Positions 32,356-42,029 of a stretch of 64,000 nt of DNA are shown in pieces. A model generated the notes under the pieces. It had not been told where the DNA came from, made no database searches, and was given only the letters and a program-made list of their open reading frames with translations. Source of the stretch: Persicirhabdus sediminis (GTDB lineage: Bacteria; Verrucomicrobiota; Verrucomicrobiia; Verrucomicrobiales; Akkermansiaceae); the NCBI RefSeq assembly GCF_016595495.1, contig NZ_JAENIM010000009.1, positions 1 through 64,000 of the forward strand, given 5' to 3'. A program made the position numbers and the translations under genes. Position 1 is the stretch's first letter. Every line of letters begins with the position of its first letter.

Positions 32356-35187
32356 CTAGAAATACTTCTTAAAGATACTTTGATAGCGATTGTAGATGTA
32401 TCCTAACACTAGAAGAATAAGCCCTAAACTCAGTAAGGAGAAAATTCTAGCTAGCGCGCCAAATGACCAAATATCAACAAGCACGATATGAGCAAAGCTT
32501 AGCGCGATCCAAACAAGCCCAGACCAACGAAAAGCTCGCGACTTAAGCACAAATCCTAATCCCATCTGTAGCGCCGCCATCAGGCTCCAGCCAATTGCGT
32601 AATTTCCAGCAAACCACGAATCCAGAGCGGTATTATAGCGAAGTAACAAAACTAGCTGACCGACCAACAACAACAACGGCCCTAGCTCAAAACCCAAGTT
32701 TAGACGCTGGTACTTTTCACAATAGATCCAGCCAACTAACACCAACAAGCTAGCAGGCAGCATACTGCCAGTAACAAAACTCTGATTATCAATGATCTGC
32801 CATAGTATAGCGACTGCAATAGGCACTATTGTAGCTACAGGGAAAAATCTCTTATCCTTACGCCACCATGCTAAGCTCCCCATTGCTACGGCTACCAGAC
32901 ACAATAGATAGACACCGTTCAGCTCTAGCACATTCCGGTGACCTTCGATAAGAAACGTCAGCAGAACAGTTAGCACTATGCCTAACTTTGAGCGACTAAT
33001 AGAACATCGCAGCCGCTCAGCAATGCCTAGATGAAGCGTCAAAATACCCAACAAAAACATCAGACTGAACCAGCTAAGAGAAACTCCAAAATAGCTGACC
33101 TGTACTAATGCCAAAGCAAATAGGTAAAAAGTCAATCCGATGACCTGAATACTACGGCGACCTAACCATTCACCGCCACTATGCAAGATCAACGGCAGGC
33201 ATAAAAACAAGTAATACTTTCCCGTAGCTCCAAATGACGGCAATTGCTCAACAAAAAACAAAAAACTAACAACAAGCCAGACAGCTAGCATGGTCTCGCG
33301 CTTGAACCAGTTGGAAATTTTCACATAGCTGAGATTCAAGTCACCGACGCGTGTGAACCACAGATAGCCAGCTACAAATATCAAACCTGCAGACAGAGCG
33401 ATGCTTTCAGTAACACTATTTTGATCAGGCCCAATCATTGCAAAAAAACTAACGCCAAATAGAGCTACTCCAGCTGGCGTTGCTAGATCGTCGCATAATA
33501 CTTGAAGCTTCCTTAATTTCACGACATCCAAGAGCAAGGCAACTAACAACAGACTAGCAACTTGCCAGCTAAAGATCCATGGATTGGTTAAAATTGCGTA
33601 TAGCAAGATCAACCATGAAATCACTGCAACAATGCGTCGCTCTATCAATTGCGTAGATTTTATGCCCAGCTTATTAAATTGAGTCATCGTTAGCGTATAG
33701 CTAGCAACAATGCTGCTCAGAGCTAACAGACTAATCCATTGAGCGTCTCCCTGATTTATATCAATGCCAGCATAAACCAAAGAGACTAACAAAAGAATCA
33801 ATGATGCAGGATACGCATATCTAGACCTCACGTACTTGTGAGAATAGAGGCAACTCAACGCAGATAGAGCGATAGCCAAAAACCTCGTATAGCCAGACCA
33901 GGCAAAAATGATAGCTAAGGTCATACTGATGAGGCTTTGATAGGAAAAAATTCCAGCGATCTGGCGTCCGGTTTGCTTTTTGAAGATATACAAGTAGCTA
34001 GCAATGCCGCCCCAAACCAAAGTCGTGAGAAGCAACATAAGCTCGATCGAGATCCCTGGGCCAGCTAGGGATGCACAGAAAAACTGACTTGCTAGAAAGG
34101 CACCATTATTCAGCATGATTAGCCAATTGAGCGAGCTTGCATCCTGATTGCGCAATGACGCGATCACGCATGGCAACATGAGTACTGCCCACAGCAAAAA
34201 ACAAAACAGATAGACTAAGGTCGCGGAAAAATTATCGCCATGATAGCTGATCCAGAAGAACTGCGTCGCATAGGCAAATACCGCCACTAAGAAGCTGCTA
34301 GGCAGCCAGCGGTGGCGAATCGACATATACATTCCTAGAGTAGATAGAAGCACTGCTGAGAAACCTGCGAGCAGCCCAGCTGGATTCACAACAACTGCGT
34401 AGTAAGCGAAGAGCAAAGAGAATGAGCCAATGATCTGACTACGTTTGAATGAGGCAACGAAAATCATGACTACCGCCCAACTAGTCATCATAACAGAACT
34501 CAACAAGGCACTATCATAAACCTGTAGGTTAGTTTCAAAATGAGCTGCATAGAAGGCATAATAGATGGTTGCCATGCCTCCAGCCACCAAGACATGCGCG
34601 TAGTTAACTAGCTCAGAGCGTTTCTTTTCCAGCAACTGACCCAAACCCGCTAGAGCACCTCCTGCAATAACAAAGAGGGATAACTTCACCCACGCACTGG
34701 ATGAAAAAATCCAATTCACATAAGCATAGCGACTCAAAAATACAAAGCTTGTTAAAAGCAATAACATACCAATACGCACAAACCACACTTTGCCAAATTC
34801 CAGCTCCTTCATCCCAACCGAAGACTCTGGCGGATTCCTATCAACGGCTGCAGCTGGCTCCGAAGTAGCCGCTTCTTTCAAACTAACAATCTCCACCCCT
34901 TGATTGGTTTTTTCATTTATATCTGGTGGTGGGATTTCGACAGAAGGAACTTTGGCTTCGAATGGAGGCGGAGAGGCATTCGCATTTTCCAAGCTATCAA
35001 CTGCCGCCTTAACATGATCAGGTTGGCTAACAACGTCCTCATTCACCGCAGTCGACTCTTTATGACTTAGCGTTGCATACAGTCGCCGCAATGAATCTAG
35101 CTCCATTTGCAACTGCGTAGCAGATTGAATAATTTCTTTTTGTTTGGTCTCAGCCGAGTCCAAGCGCGCCGCCCATGATTCATTCAT
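32356..35187 (-). CDS. DUF2339 multi-spanning membrane protein
   Basis: A 943-residue protein, from the ATG at 35187; the frame opens nine codons earlier. Residues 1-45 are a charged coiled coil (ARLDSAETKQKEIIQSATQLQMELDSLRRLYATL), followed by a Pro/Glu-rich linker to about 130. From about residue 140 to the C-terminus it is almost entirely membrane helices, roughly 25 or more. This layout of N-terminal coiled coil, linker and very many helices is that of the DUF2339 family, whose function is unknown. It is transcribed divergently from the MoxR operon. Confidence 0.8.
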   Translation of the reverse strand: MNESWAARLDSAETKQKEIIQSATQLQMELDSLRRLYATLSHKESTAVNEDVVSQPDHVKAAVDSLENANASPPPFEAKVPSVEIPPPDINEKTNQGVEIVSLKEAATSEPAAAVDRNPPESSVGMKELEFGKVWFVRIGMLLLLTSFVFLSRYAYVNWIFSSSAWVKLSLFVIAGGALAGLGQLLEKKRSELVNYAHVLVAGGMATIYYAFYAAHFETNLQVYDSALLSSVMMTSWAVVMIFVASFKRSQIIGSFSLLFAYYAVVVNPAGLLAGFSAVLLSTLGMYMSIRHRWLPSSFLVAVFAYATQFFWISYHGDNFSATLVYLFCFLLWAVLMLPCVIASLRNQDASSLNWLIMLNNGAFLASQFFCASLAGPGISIELMLLLTTLVWGGIASYLYIFKKQTGRQIAGIFSYQSLISMTLAIIFAWSGYTRFLAIALSALSCLYSHKYVRSRYAYPASLILLLVSLVYAGIDINQGDAQWISLLALSSIVASYTLTMTQFNKLGIKSTQLIERRIVAVISWLILLYAILTNPWIFSWQVASLLLVALLLDVVKLRKLQVLCDDLATPAGVALFGVSFFAMIGPDQNSVTESIALSAGLIFVAGYLWFTRVGDLNLSYVKISNWFKRETMLAVWLVVSFLFFVEQLPSFGATGKYYLFLCLPLILHSGGEWLGRRSIQVIGLTFYLFALALVQVSYFGVSLSWFSLMFLLGILTLHLGIAERLRCSISRSKLGIVLTVLLTFLIEGHRNVLELNGVYLLCLVAVAMGSLAWWRKDKRFFPVATIVPIAVAILWQIIDNQSFVTGSMLPASLLVLVGWIYCEKYQRLNLGFELGPLLLLVGQLVLLLRYNTALDSWFAGNYAIGWSLMAALQMGLGFVLKSRAFRWSGLVWIALSFAHIVLVDIWSFGALARIFSLLSLGLILLVLGYIYNRYQSIFKKYF

Positions 35188-35343
35188 AACAAACAAACTA
35201 TCACAGACAAGCATGCTGAAATCATCGAATAATTAGATACTACTATCATTTTAACTGATGATACACCTCTTCTTCATAAGGAATTTGAACTTCACATAGA
35301 TTGCCACTTGCTGTCACAGGTATGTTAGCTAAAATGTAGCTAG

Positions 35344-36684
35344 ATGAATGACCGTGAATCAGCATGGAACCAGCTAGCGGGGCGGCTACAACGCAAAATC
35401 AATTTGGCGTGGTGGTGGCAAAGCCTAGCTGCGCCGTGGCTCATTTCAGCCATTACCTTTAGCATCATCATTCTCTTTGTGCGCCAATCTAACCCTGCGC
35501 TCATAATTTCCCCCACCATTGCGATTGGCTTGGTGTTGGGGCTCTTCATCATTCATTCCCTAGCCGCCTACCTGATAGCGAAAAAGCGCTTTATCTCACG
35601 ACAAGAATGTTTGGTGAAGTTAGAGTCAAACCTTGAGCTAGATAACGCTCTAACTAGCGCGCAAATGGGACTGCGTGACTGGCCCATTCTCCCATCTGCG
35701 GTACCTCAGCTACTCCGCTGGAACAAATTGAGAATTCTCATTCCATCAGCTGTCGCAATTATCACCACATGCGCCTCATTTGCACTCCCCGTATCTGCAA
35801 AAGAAACTAACGAGTCTGATATTAATGAACCACGTTTATGGTCTCAGATTGAAACCCAACTCGAAGAAATTAAAGCGACCCAAGTAGCCGAAGATCCTTA
35901 CTTCACCAATATAGAAGAACAACTGGAAAAACTCCGCCAACAGCCCAAATCAGATTGGTTTAATCATTCGAGCTTGGAGGCTAGCGACCATCTCAAACAG
36001 CAAATGCTCAGTGATGCTAACGAGTTGAAAAAATCATTATCTAGCGGAGCTAATCAGCTGCAACGTATGGCTGAAGCAAAAAACCAGCCTGCCCAACAAA
36101 AGGCTGCAGCCGACGCCATGCAACAAGCACTCCAACAAATGCGCAAAGGCAAAATGCAAGCTAACCAAGACCTTCTCAAGCAACTGCAAGGGGAAAACCA
36201 AAACGGCCTGCAACAGCTCAGCAAAGAACAGCTAGAGAAACTAAAAGAACAATGGCAGCAAGCAGCTCAGGACATGCAGGGAGCGCTGCCAGGCGATGAT
36301 GGCGACTGGAAAGACCAACAGTGGGAGGCTGCTGACGGCGACCAAGAATGTGATGGGTGTGGTAAAAAGGGCTGTGACGGCGAGAGCTGCGAGGGTGGCA
36401 GAGGTGGTGTAAATCGTGGGCCAGGAACAAATAAAAAATTGCTAGGCAAGGAACACCAAGCCGATGAACAAGGCAATCGATCACCACTCAAATCAGATTT
36501 ATCAGCTAGAAGCCTACCGGGCGATTTGCTAGAAACTTCTGAGATAGACCATGACAAATCAGCTAAACCATTCTCACCGAGCTCCAGCCAGCAAAGCCAA
36601 AACAGCGGCGAGGGCGGAGACCGCGTCTGGCGAGATTCGCTCATGCCAGATGAGCAAAAGGCACTGAAAAACTTCTTTGAATAA
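35344..36684 (+). CDS. Coiled-coil membrane protein upstream of moxR
   Basis: A 446-residue protein with two N-terminal membrane helices (about 28-46 and 54-76), a third near 132-150, and a long extracytoplasmic Gln/Lys-rich coiled coil (about 160-320; LQQMRKGKMQANQDLLKQLQ). A short Cys cluster follows (CDGCGKKGC, then CEGG), then a disordered tail ending in WRDSLMPDEQKALKNFFE. The pattern is like the DUF4175-type proteins that accompany MoxR ATPases. Four Cys within about 17 residues could bind a metal. It lies 15 bp upstream of moxR and is clearly co-transcribed. Function unknown. Confidence 0.7.
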   Translation: MNDRESAWNQLAGRLQRKINLAWWWQSLAAPWLISAITFSIIILFVRQSNPALIISPTIAIGLVLGLFIIHSLAAYLIAKKRFISRQECLVKLESNLELDNALTSAQMGLRDWPILPSAVPQLLRWNKLRILIPSAVAIITTCASFALPVSAKETNESDINEPRLWSQIETQLEEIKATQVAEDPYFTNIEEQLEKLRQQPKSDWFNHSSLEASDHLKQQMLSDANELKKSLSSGANQLQRMAEAKNQPAQQKAAADAMQQALQQMRKGKMQANQDLLKQLQGENQNGLQQLSKEQLEKLKEQWQQAAQDMQGALPGDDGDWKDQQWEAADGDQECDGCGKKGCDGESCEGGRGGVNRGPGTNKKLLGKEHQADEQGNRSPLKSDLSARSLPGDLLETSEIDHDKSAKPFSPSSSQQSQNSGEGGDRVWRDSLMPDEQKALKNFFE

Positions 36685-36699
36685 TCACATACTCTAACC

Positions 36700-37707
36700 A
36701 TGGAATTCGCTAAAGACGAAGAAATCACACTCGCTAAAGAGAAAATTGACCATCTCACCCGTCATCTCCAACAGGTCATTTTTGGCCAGGAAGAACTCAT
36801 TCAACTCGTCATCACAGGTCTGTTAGCTCGTGGCCACATCCTCCTGGAGGGGCTTCCAGGGTTGGGAAAAACAGAGCTAGTAAAAACCTTATCGAAATCA
36901 CTAGGCTTGGGATCAAAGCGGGTTCAATTCACTCCTGACCTACTTCCTGGCGACATCACAGGAAATCCCATTCTTCAGGAAATAAATGGCCAACGTGAAT
37001 TCATTTTCCAGCCAGGACCATTATTTACTAACATCTTGCTAGCTGACGAAATCAACCGAGCATCGCCAAAAACACAATCAGCCATGCTTGAGGCCATGCA
37101 GGAAAGATGTGTCACCGTAATAGGTGAAACCCATTCCCTGCCGCTACCATTTTTTGTCCTCGCTACTCAGAACCCCATTGACCTAGAGGGAACCTATCCT
37201 TTACCTGAGGCTCAGTTAGACCGCTTCCTTTTCAAGCTACAAGTGAGCCGAAATGACGTTAGCACCTTGGAACAAATCGTCAACAAACGCGAGTTAGGTC
37301 AGGAACCTGAAGTCAACTCAGTCATGACAGAGGACGAACTCAACGACATTCTCAAGCTCGTTCGCCAAATCTATCTTCCTGATGTCGTCGCGAACTACAT
37401 TGCCCGTCTGGTAGACTCCACCCACCGAGGGCAATCGAAAGCTGCTAGCCACATCAAATTTGGAGCCAGCCCGCGAGCAGCGCTATCACTAGCATCAGCA
37501 GCCAAAGCGCGCGCATTGATGCACGGTCGTAATAACGCAAGCTTTGAGGACGTCAAGGCATGTGCGCACGCGGTGCTACGCCACCGCATCATTCTCGACT
37601 ACAATGCCAAGATAGAAGGGCTGGACAACGACCAATTGATCGATCAACTGCTAGAAGAAGTTCCTTTTCAGGATACCGCTGTGCCAGCCACGCTGAGCGC
37701 CAGTTAA
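36700..37707 (+). CDS. MoxR-family AAA+ ATPase
   Basis: A 335-residue MoxR ATPase, a chaperone-like AAA+ protein that usually works with VWA-domain proteins in metal insertion or envelope complex maturation. Walker A GLPGLGKT (51-58), Walker B ILLADEIN (112-119), sensor 1 FFVLATQNPIDLEGTYPLPEAQLDRF and the C-terminal lid with SPRAALSLASAAKARAL are complete. It is the second and last gene of a two-gene operon. The DUF58 and VWA genes that normally follow moxR are absent; the next gene converges from the other strand after 4 bp. Confidence 0.95.
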   Translation: MEFAKDEEITLAKEKIDHLTRHLQQVIFGQEELIQLVITGLLARGHILLEGLPGLGKTELVKTLSKSLGLGSKRVQFTPDLLPGDITGNPILQEINGQREFIFQPGPLFTNILLADEINRASPKTQSAMLEAMQERCVTVIGETHSLPLPFFVLATQNPIDLEGTYPLPEAQLDRFLFKLQVSRNDVSTLEQIVNKRELGQEPEVNSVMTEDELNDILKLVRQIYLPDVVANYIARLVDSTHRGQSKAASHIKFGASPRAALSLASAAKARALMHGRNNASFEDVKACAHAVLRHRIILDYNAKIEGLDNDQLIDQLLEEVPFQDTAVPATLSAS

Positions 37708-37711
37708 TAGA

Positions 37712-40273
37712 TTACGAGGCCATATCTGGCCTGTCTGGTAATAAAAACCCCTCGTTATCGATGCTCACATAATCATCGATAGTAAGCTCGCCTAATGCCG
37801 GTGAACTTAGCATGACTCGATCCATCAATGGCTCCCAGACGTAGCCAGGTAGTAACTTCCCTAGGCTGCCTGATTTCCAACCAGCCTGGAAACTAGCTGT
37901 TGATGTTGGCATTGCTGGATGAGGCATAGACATACTAATCACACGCTCGTGAATCACCTGACACGGGTAATAGCCATCACAGGCAGGCATACTAGCTGAG
38001 AAGTCATAGCACTTTCCTGTTAGTTCCTCCTGCTTCACCTTTTGTGCTAGCTGCCCCCCAGCTAAGAAAGCGGTGACCTCGTATCGGTCTGCCAATTCAC
38101 CGATGCGTTGGGCATCATCGTTAGCATCCACGATCACTAATGAAAGCTTCAGCAGCCTAGCGAGAAAGACTAGAAGTGTGGGGCTCAGCCCCCCGAGTTC
38201 ATCAATATCAACCATCACAACTTCCCCGTAGCTGAGTGCATTGATTTCTCTAATCTGCAGGGCGTTGTACAAACGCTCAGACTTTTCATCAGCTGAGCTG
38301 GACTTCAACTGCTTTCTCAGCTGGCTGAGTTTGCTAGCGTCACCGTGTAAGACCTTAAATGGCTTTTTGATCATGCGATGTGATGCACGCATTAGTTTTC
38401 TATCAAGTAGGCTCCCCGTTTGCATTGCTACTAACTGACGCCGCAGTTCATCGACAGAGCGATCATCATCTTCTAGCAAATCACCAAAACTAACACGTAC
38501 ACCATAAGGAAGTTTGTACGGGCGCTTACGGAAATAACGATTTCTCTCAAATGAGAAAATGGATCCCCAAAGACCATCCATAAATACTGGCAATACAGGC
38601 ACCTTTGCCATTTTAGCAATGCTCTCGAATCCACGCTTCAATTCGTTTAATGTACCTGTACGTGAAAGTTGTCCTTCAGGAAAAATACAAACAACATCAC
38701 CATTAGCTAGAGTTTCCGCGGCAATTTTCATCGCTTCACGCGGGCGCTTGCTAGAAATAGGTACGGTTCCAAAGAACTCAGCACCAGCACCTATCCATTT
38801 CTTTTTAAACATCCCGCTAAACATCAAGAAACGAACGGGCCTAGGACAGGCAGCTGAAAGAATAAACGCATCGATATAAGTCAGGTGGTTAGGGCACAAC
38901 AATACCCCTCCTTTAGCTGGAATATTTTCAGCATGATGAACTTTAATACGATAGACTGAACGCAGCAGCCCCAAGGCAACAAAACGAATGAAATCACGCG
39001 GCAACAAGCGAGCCGCGTAGAGAGTCACGGCGGCACTCACAAGCGCCAAGATAGAAAACTGAATGGCATATGGCACATTATTTTTAGCCAGTAACATTTG
39101 AATGAGAACAGCTACAATGCCAGCTAGACAGTCTAGCAAGCCAATGCCAGCTAGAATGCGCCCTCGCCTATTCGCTGGGCAAACATCCTGCAAATATGCA
39201 TTGAGTGGCACCAGTAAAATTGCAGATCCAGCGCCAGCAAAGGCAATCCAGAATAGCAGGCTCGTATTGATAGCGTGAATGTTAAGCGTCGCTAGAGCGA
39301 TCAGACCAACTACCATGACGATGCCACCGATAGGCACAAGACCTAACTCTATGCGACGTCTGCAGACGATAGAACCTATCACGCCACCAATAACAACACC
39401 ACCGCTAGCAGCTAACATCATCCACGCAGTTCCCGAGCCAAATCCCGAACCACCGCCAGTTAAATCTTTACCAATCTGAATAGAAAGAAGGTTCATAATG
39501 CCCGCAAATCCCCAGAAAAAGGCGATACCTGCTGCGCTAAACCTTAGTCGTTTGTCATCCCAGATTTCCTTTAGTTGGACAAAATGAGAAACGGCCACAC
39601 CAAAACTAAGTGGCTTCACTTTGTGCGCTGGGCGTTTTTCGATGCCCATTGAGATAATGATCGCAGGAATACACATCAGAGTAACTATCACCAATGGTCC
39701 GAGCGAAGCTGTCCAGCCGCTTTCAACCGCCTCTAGGCGATAGTCGAACCAAAATCCCGCTGCAATTTGGCCGACGCAGATTGCTAGTACTGTAGCCATC
39801 TGTGAAATACCGCTAGCAAAGCCAAGCCGCTTAGTTCCTACTAACTCTTTAACGATCCCCAGTTTGGCTGGGCTGAGCATAACCGATTCTATCGACAATA
39901 GAAAAAATCCGAAAATCGCTAGATATAACTTATTGTAATAAATAGCGATAGTGATGAGTGATAGAACGATCACCTGCATTAACAGCATCGCTCGAATCAC
40001 GTAAGTTTTGCTGAAGCGATCGGCAACCCAACCAGAGATAGGCGCAAACAAAATAAAAGGCAAAACAATCAGAGCTCCTAACACATACTCCATATAGGAA
40101 ACGATGCCCGTTGAACCAGTCGACATCAGCCAGCCTCCTAGCGGAATTAACAGGAACTGTGCCGCCTTATCATTGAATGCATTTTGTGTCTGAATAGCAA
40201 ACAAACACCAAAACGATTTCCAGTTACGCGGACTAGGCTCGTCTGTAGGGGCATCTAATACTTCGTTCATCAA
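37712..40273 (-). CDS. MFS transporter-acyltransferase fusion (LplT-Aas-like)
   Basis: An 853-residue fusion. Residues 1-410 are a 12-helix major facilitator domain of the LplT lysophospholipid-flippase type (FAPISGWVADRFSKTYVIRA). Residues about 440-640 are a PlsC acyltransferase with NHLTYID (His463, Asp468 of HX4D), GTVPISSKRPRE and FPEGQLSRTGTL. The last 200 residues resemble a fragment of an acyl-ACP synthetase (VTAFLAGGQLAQKV..., DNEGFLLPDRPD) but lack the AMP-binding P-loop and adenylation core found in Aas. The protein should flip and re-acylate lysophospholipid; the source of activated acyl chain would have to be another enzyme. It converges on moxR. Confidence 0.85.
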   Translation of the reverse strand: MMNEVLDAPTDEPSPRNWKSFWCLFAIQTQNAFNDKAAQFLLIPLGGWLMSTGSTGIVSYMEYVLGALIVLPFILFAPISGWVADRFSKTYVIRAMLLMQVIVLSLITIAIYYNKLYLAIFGFFLLSIESVMLSPAKLGIVKELVGTKRLGFASGISQMATVLAICVGQIAAGFWFDYRLEAVESGWTASLGPLVIVTLMCIPAIIISMGIEKRPAHKVKPLSFGVAVSHFVQLKEIWDDKRLRFSAAGIAFFWGFAGIMNLLSIQIGKDLTGGGSGFGSGTAWMMLAASGGVVIGGVIGSIVCRRRIELGLVPIGGIVMVVGLIALATLNIHAINTSLLFWIAFAGAGSAILLVPLNAYLQDVCPANRRGRILAGIGLLDCLAGIVAVLIQMLLAKNNVPYAIQFSILALVSAAVTLYAARLLPRDFIRFVALGLLRSVYRIKVHHAENIPAKGGVLLCPNHLTYIDAFILSAACPRPVRFLMFSGMFKKKWIGAGAEFFGTVPISSKRPREAMKIAAETLANGDVVCIFPEGQLSRTGTLNELKRGFESIAKMAKVPVLPVFMDGLWGSIFSFERNRYFRKRPYKLPYGVRVSFGDLLEDDDRSVDELRRQLVAMQTGSLLDRKLMRASHRMIKKPFKVLHGDASKLSQLRKQLKSSSADEKSERLYNALQIREINALSYGEVVMVDIDELGGLSPTLLVFLARLLKLSLVIVDANDDAQRIGELADRYEVTAFLAGGQLAQKVKQEELTGKCYDFSASMPACDGYYPCQVIHERVISMSMPHPAMPTSTASFQAGWKSGSLGKLLPGYVWEPLMDRVMLSSPALGELTIDDYVSIDNEGFLLPDRPDMAS

Positions 40274-40366
40274 GTATGCTTATGACAGAAAGCCCCGTAC
40301 TTGGACAATTGATTTATGTAACAATAACTATCGATTCATTCGATGTTAGCGAATCTAGGCAAAATT

Positions 40367-41293
40367 TTACCTAAAGATAAATGCCTGCCAGCACGCTTGG
40401 TAGACCTGACTGCGGCGAACCTTTACCCCTTGAGATCTAACTTCAGCTGTGGAATTTTCTAATAAATCCAAGGTATCTTCGCCTATCAATGCAGGCAACA
40501 CTGTTGCCCCGCGAGCTAGTCTTGAACTCAGTGAGCGAGAATACGGGTATGCTGAATGTAACCATGCTCTCGCCTGCGCGAGCATCGCCTGATAGATCTT
40601 AGTTTGCTCTGCGGCATCCTCCAGCTTCCAGCTAGGAATATAACATCGGCCTTCTTTAAGATCATTACTTTGATCGCGCAAGATATTGATTAACTGGAGC
40701 CCTTTGCCGTATTCGATTCCCCATTGCAGCATCTCAGCTTCAGCAGCTTTGGAATAGTTAGGCAAGGTAAGAAACCCGACCTTAGTCCAGAACTCACCAA
40801 CACAACCAGCTACGAGATAACAATATTCCTCGAGCTGTGAGAAATTATCCAACTGGCCAATTTTATCCACCTCAAATCGCTGCAGGTCTAGTGACTGGCC
40901 ATGAAGAATCGGCTGCATCACCTCTCTGACTGCTGACATTTCCCCCTCAGGAAGGGCGTCGTAGGCAGAAAAAACCCGATCAAGCTGGCGGAGTAAAACA
41001 GCCTCACCTGCATGCTTTTGCTGCGGCACAAATTTCTCATTCAAAGCATCGAATAGCTCACTTCTATCACCCGCGTCTAGCAAGCGCGTGAAGCAGCTTA
41101 ATAAATCAATACGAATGCCCGCATCCACAACAACAGTATCCGCGATGGTATCACTAGCACGAGCTAACAAATAACCGAGTGCGACTGGACGGCGCATCGC
41201 TGCAGGAAGGAAGCGAATACTCAGATAAAACGAACGCGAGACGTCTTTGAGGAGTTGTCGGTCCAACCCAATAGATTGTTTCATATCAGCCAT
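40367..41293 (-). CDS. Squalene/phytoene synthase family protein
   Basis: A 308-residue head-to-head prenyl synthase. The two Asp-rich motifs that bind diphosphate through magnesium are DTIAD (48-52) and DQSND (207-211, inside GLQLINILRDQSNDLKEGRCYIP). SFYLSIRFLP near the start and LVAGCVGEFWTKVGF at 160-174 are also family signatures. Products could be squalene (hopanoid or sterol route) or phytoene (carotenoids); no neighbouring cyclase or desaturase decides. It lies 4 bp downstream of the menH-like gene at the tail of the division cluster and may be co-transcribed with it. Confidence 0.85.
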   Translation of the reverse strand: MADMKQSIGLDRQLLKDVSRSFYLSIRFLPAAMRRPVALGYLLARASDTIADTVVVDAGIRIDLLSCFTRLLDAGDRSELFDALNEKFVPQQKHAGEAVLLRQLDRVFSAYDALPEGEMSAVREVMQPILHGQSLDLQRFEVDKIGQLDNFSQLEEYCYLVAGCVGEFWTKVGFLTLPNYSKAAEAEMLQWGIEYGKGLQLINILRDQSNDLKEGRCYIPSWKLEDAAEQTKIYQAMLAQARAWLHSAYPYSRSLSSRLARGATVLPALIGEDTLDLLENSTAEVRSQGVKVRRSQVYQACWQAFIFR

Positions 41294-41297
41294 CTAT

Positions 41298-42029
41298 CTA
41301 AGTTTGAGATTTGGTGGTTTGAAAAAAATCACCCGCCAGCTTGTGAAAGATTTCAGCTTGTTCCCATGGCACTCGGTGACCGCAATCAGCCACAATTTCT
41401 AACTGGCCATTAGGAAGTGCCGCACAGGCTTTTTCAGCCACACGAAGGAACTTTTCGTCACGATCGCCAACTACCCAAAGAATAGGCATCTGCAGATCAC
41501 CTAGCCGCTCTAGCAAATCATCCTGAGCGCCAAGTGACCAATCCATGAACGATCTAGCGATCTCATTGCGTTCAGCTTTTAGACGATAACGATCTGGCAA
41601 TTCTACACCAGCTAACACGGATTGATTTTGCCATTCAGCTAGAAATTCACCCCACTCGCTACGTAATGCCTTACTAGCCCACTCGGCGTCAGTCTTTTGT
41701 CGTTCCAGCCTAGCAGCTGGATCAGACAAGCCTGTATGAGCTGATACAATGACTGCTGATTGCCAGAGATCAGGAGAATCAAGCAAGGCATGCAGTGCGA
41801 GTCTACCGCCGAGCGAATACCCCATCAATTGCGGTGAGTTATCCATACGCGCTACATCAGCACTCAACTGGGTAGCAAACTTTTTCAGAGGCATTGGGCA
41901 GCATGCCAAATATTGCCATAGCTTGAGCCGTCTAACATCCAACTTAGCTGGAGCAGACTCATGCATCGCATTGGCAAAGTTGCGCAGATCAGATTCGTGC
42001 CCAACAGCACCATGTAAAGACCAAATCAT
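41298..42029 (-). CDS. Alpha/beta hydrolase, MenH-like
   Basis: A 243-residue hydrolase with nucleophile elbow GYSLGGRLALH, acid region MPILWVVGDRDEKF and terminal His in VADCGHRVPWEQ. The phrase SAHTGLSDPAARLERQKTDAEWASKAL matches the block that marks MenH, which forms 2-succinyl-6-hydroxy-2,4-cyclohexadiene carboxylate in menaquinone synthesis. The N-terminal HG oxyanion region (LHGAVGHESDL) is present. Its start codon overlaps the ftsW stop by one base, so it is translated from the division cluster mRNA. No other men gene is in view, so the exact substrate is not certain. Confidence 0.75.
   Translation of the reverse strand: MIWSLHGAVGHESDLRNFANAMHESAPAKLDVRRLKLWQYLACCPMPLKKFATQLSADVARMDNSPQLMGYSLGGRLALHALLDSPDLWQSAVIVSAHTGLSDPAARLERQKTDAEWASKALRSEWGEFLAEWQNQSVLAGVELPDRYRLKAERNEIARSFMDWSLGAQDDLLERLGDLQMPILWVVGDRDEKFLRVAEKACAALPNGQLEIVADCGHRVPWEQAEIFHKLAGDFFQTTKSQT

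Noticed and set aside
36218-36758. Minus-strand frames of 89 and 163 codons opposite the coiled-coil gene
   Set aside because: Antisense shadows of a Gln/Lys/Gly-rich coding sequence; the sense gene has clear domain structure and operon context.
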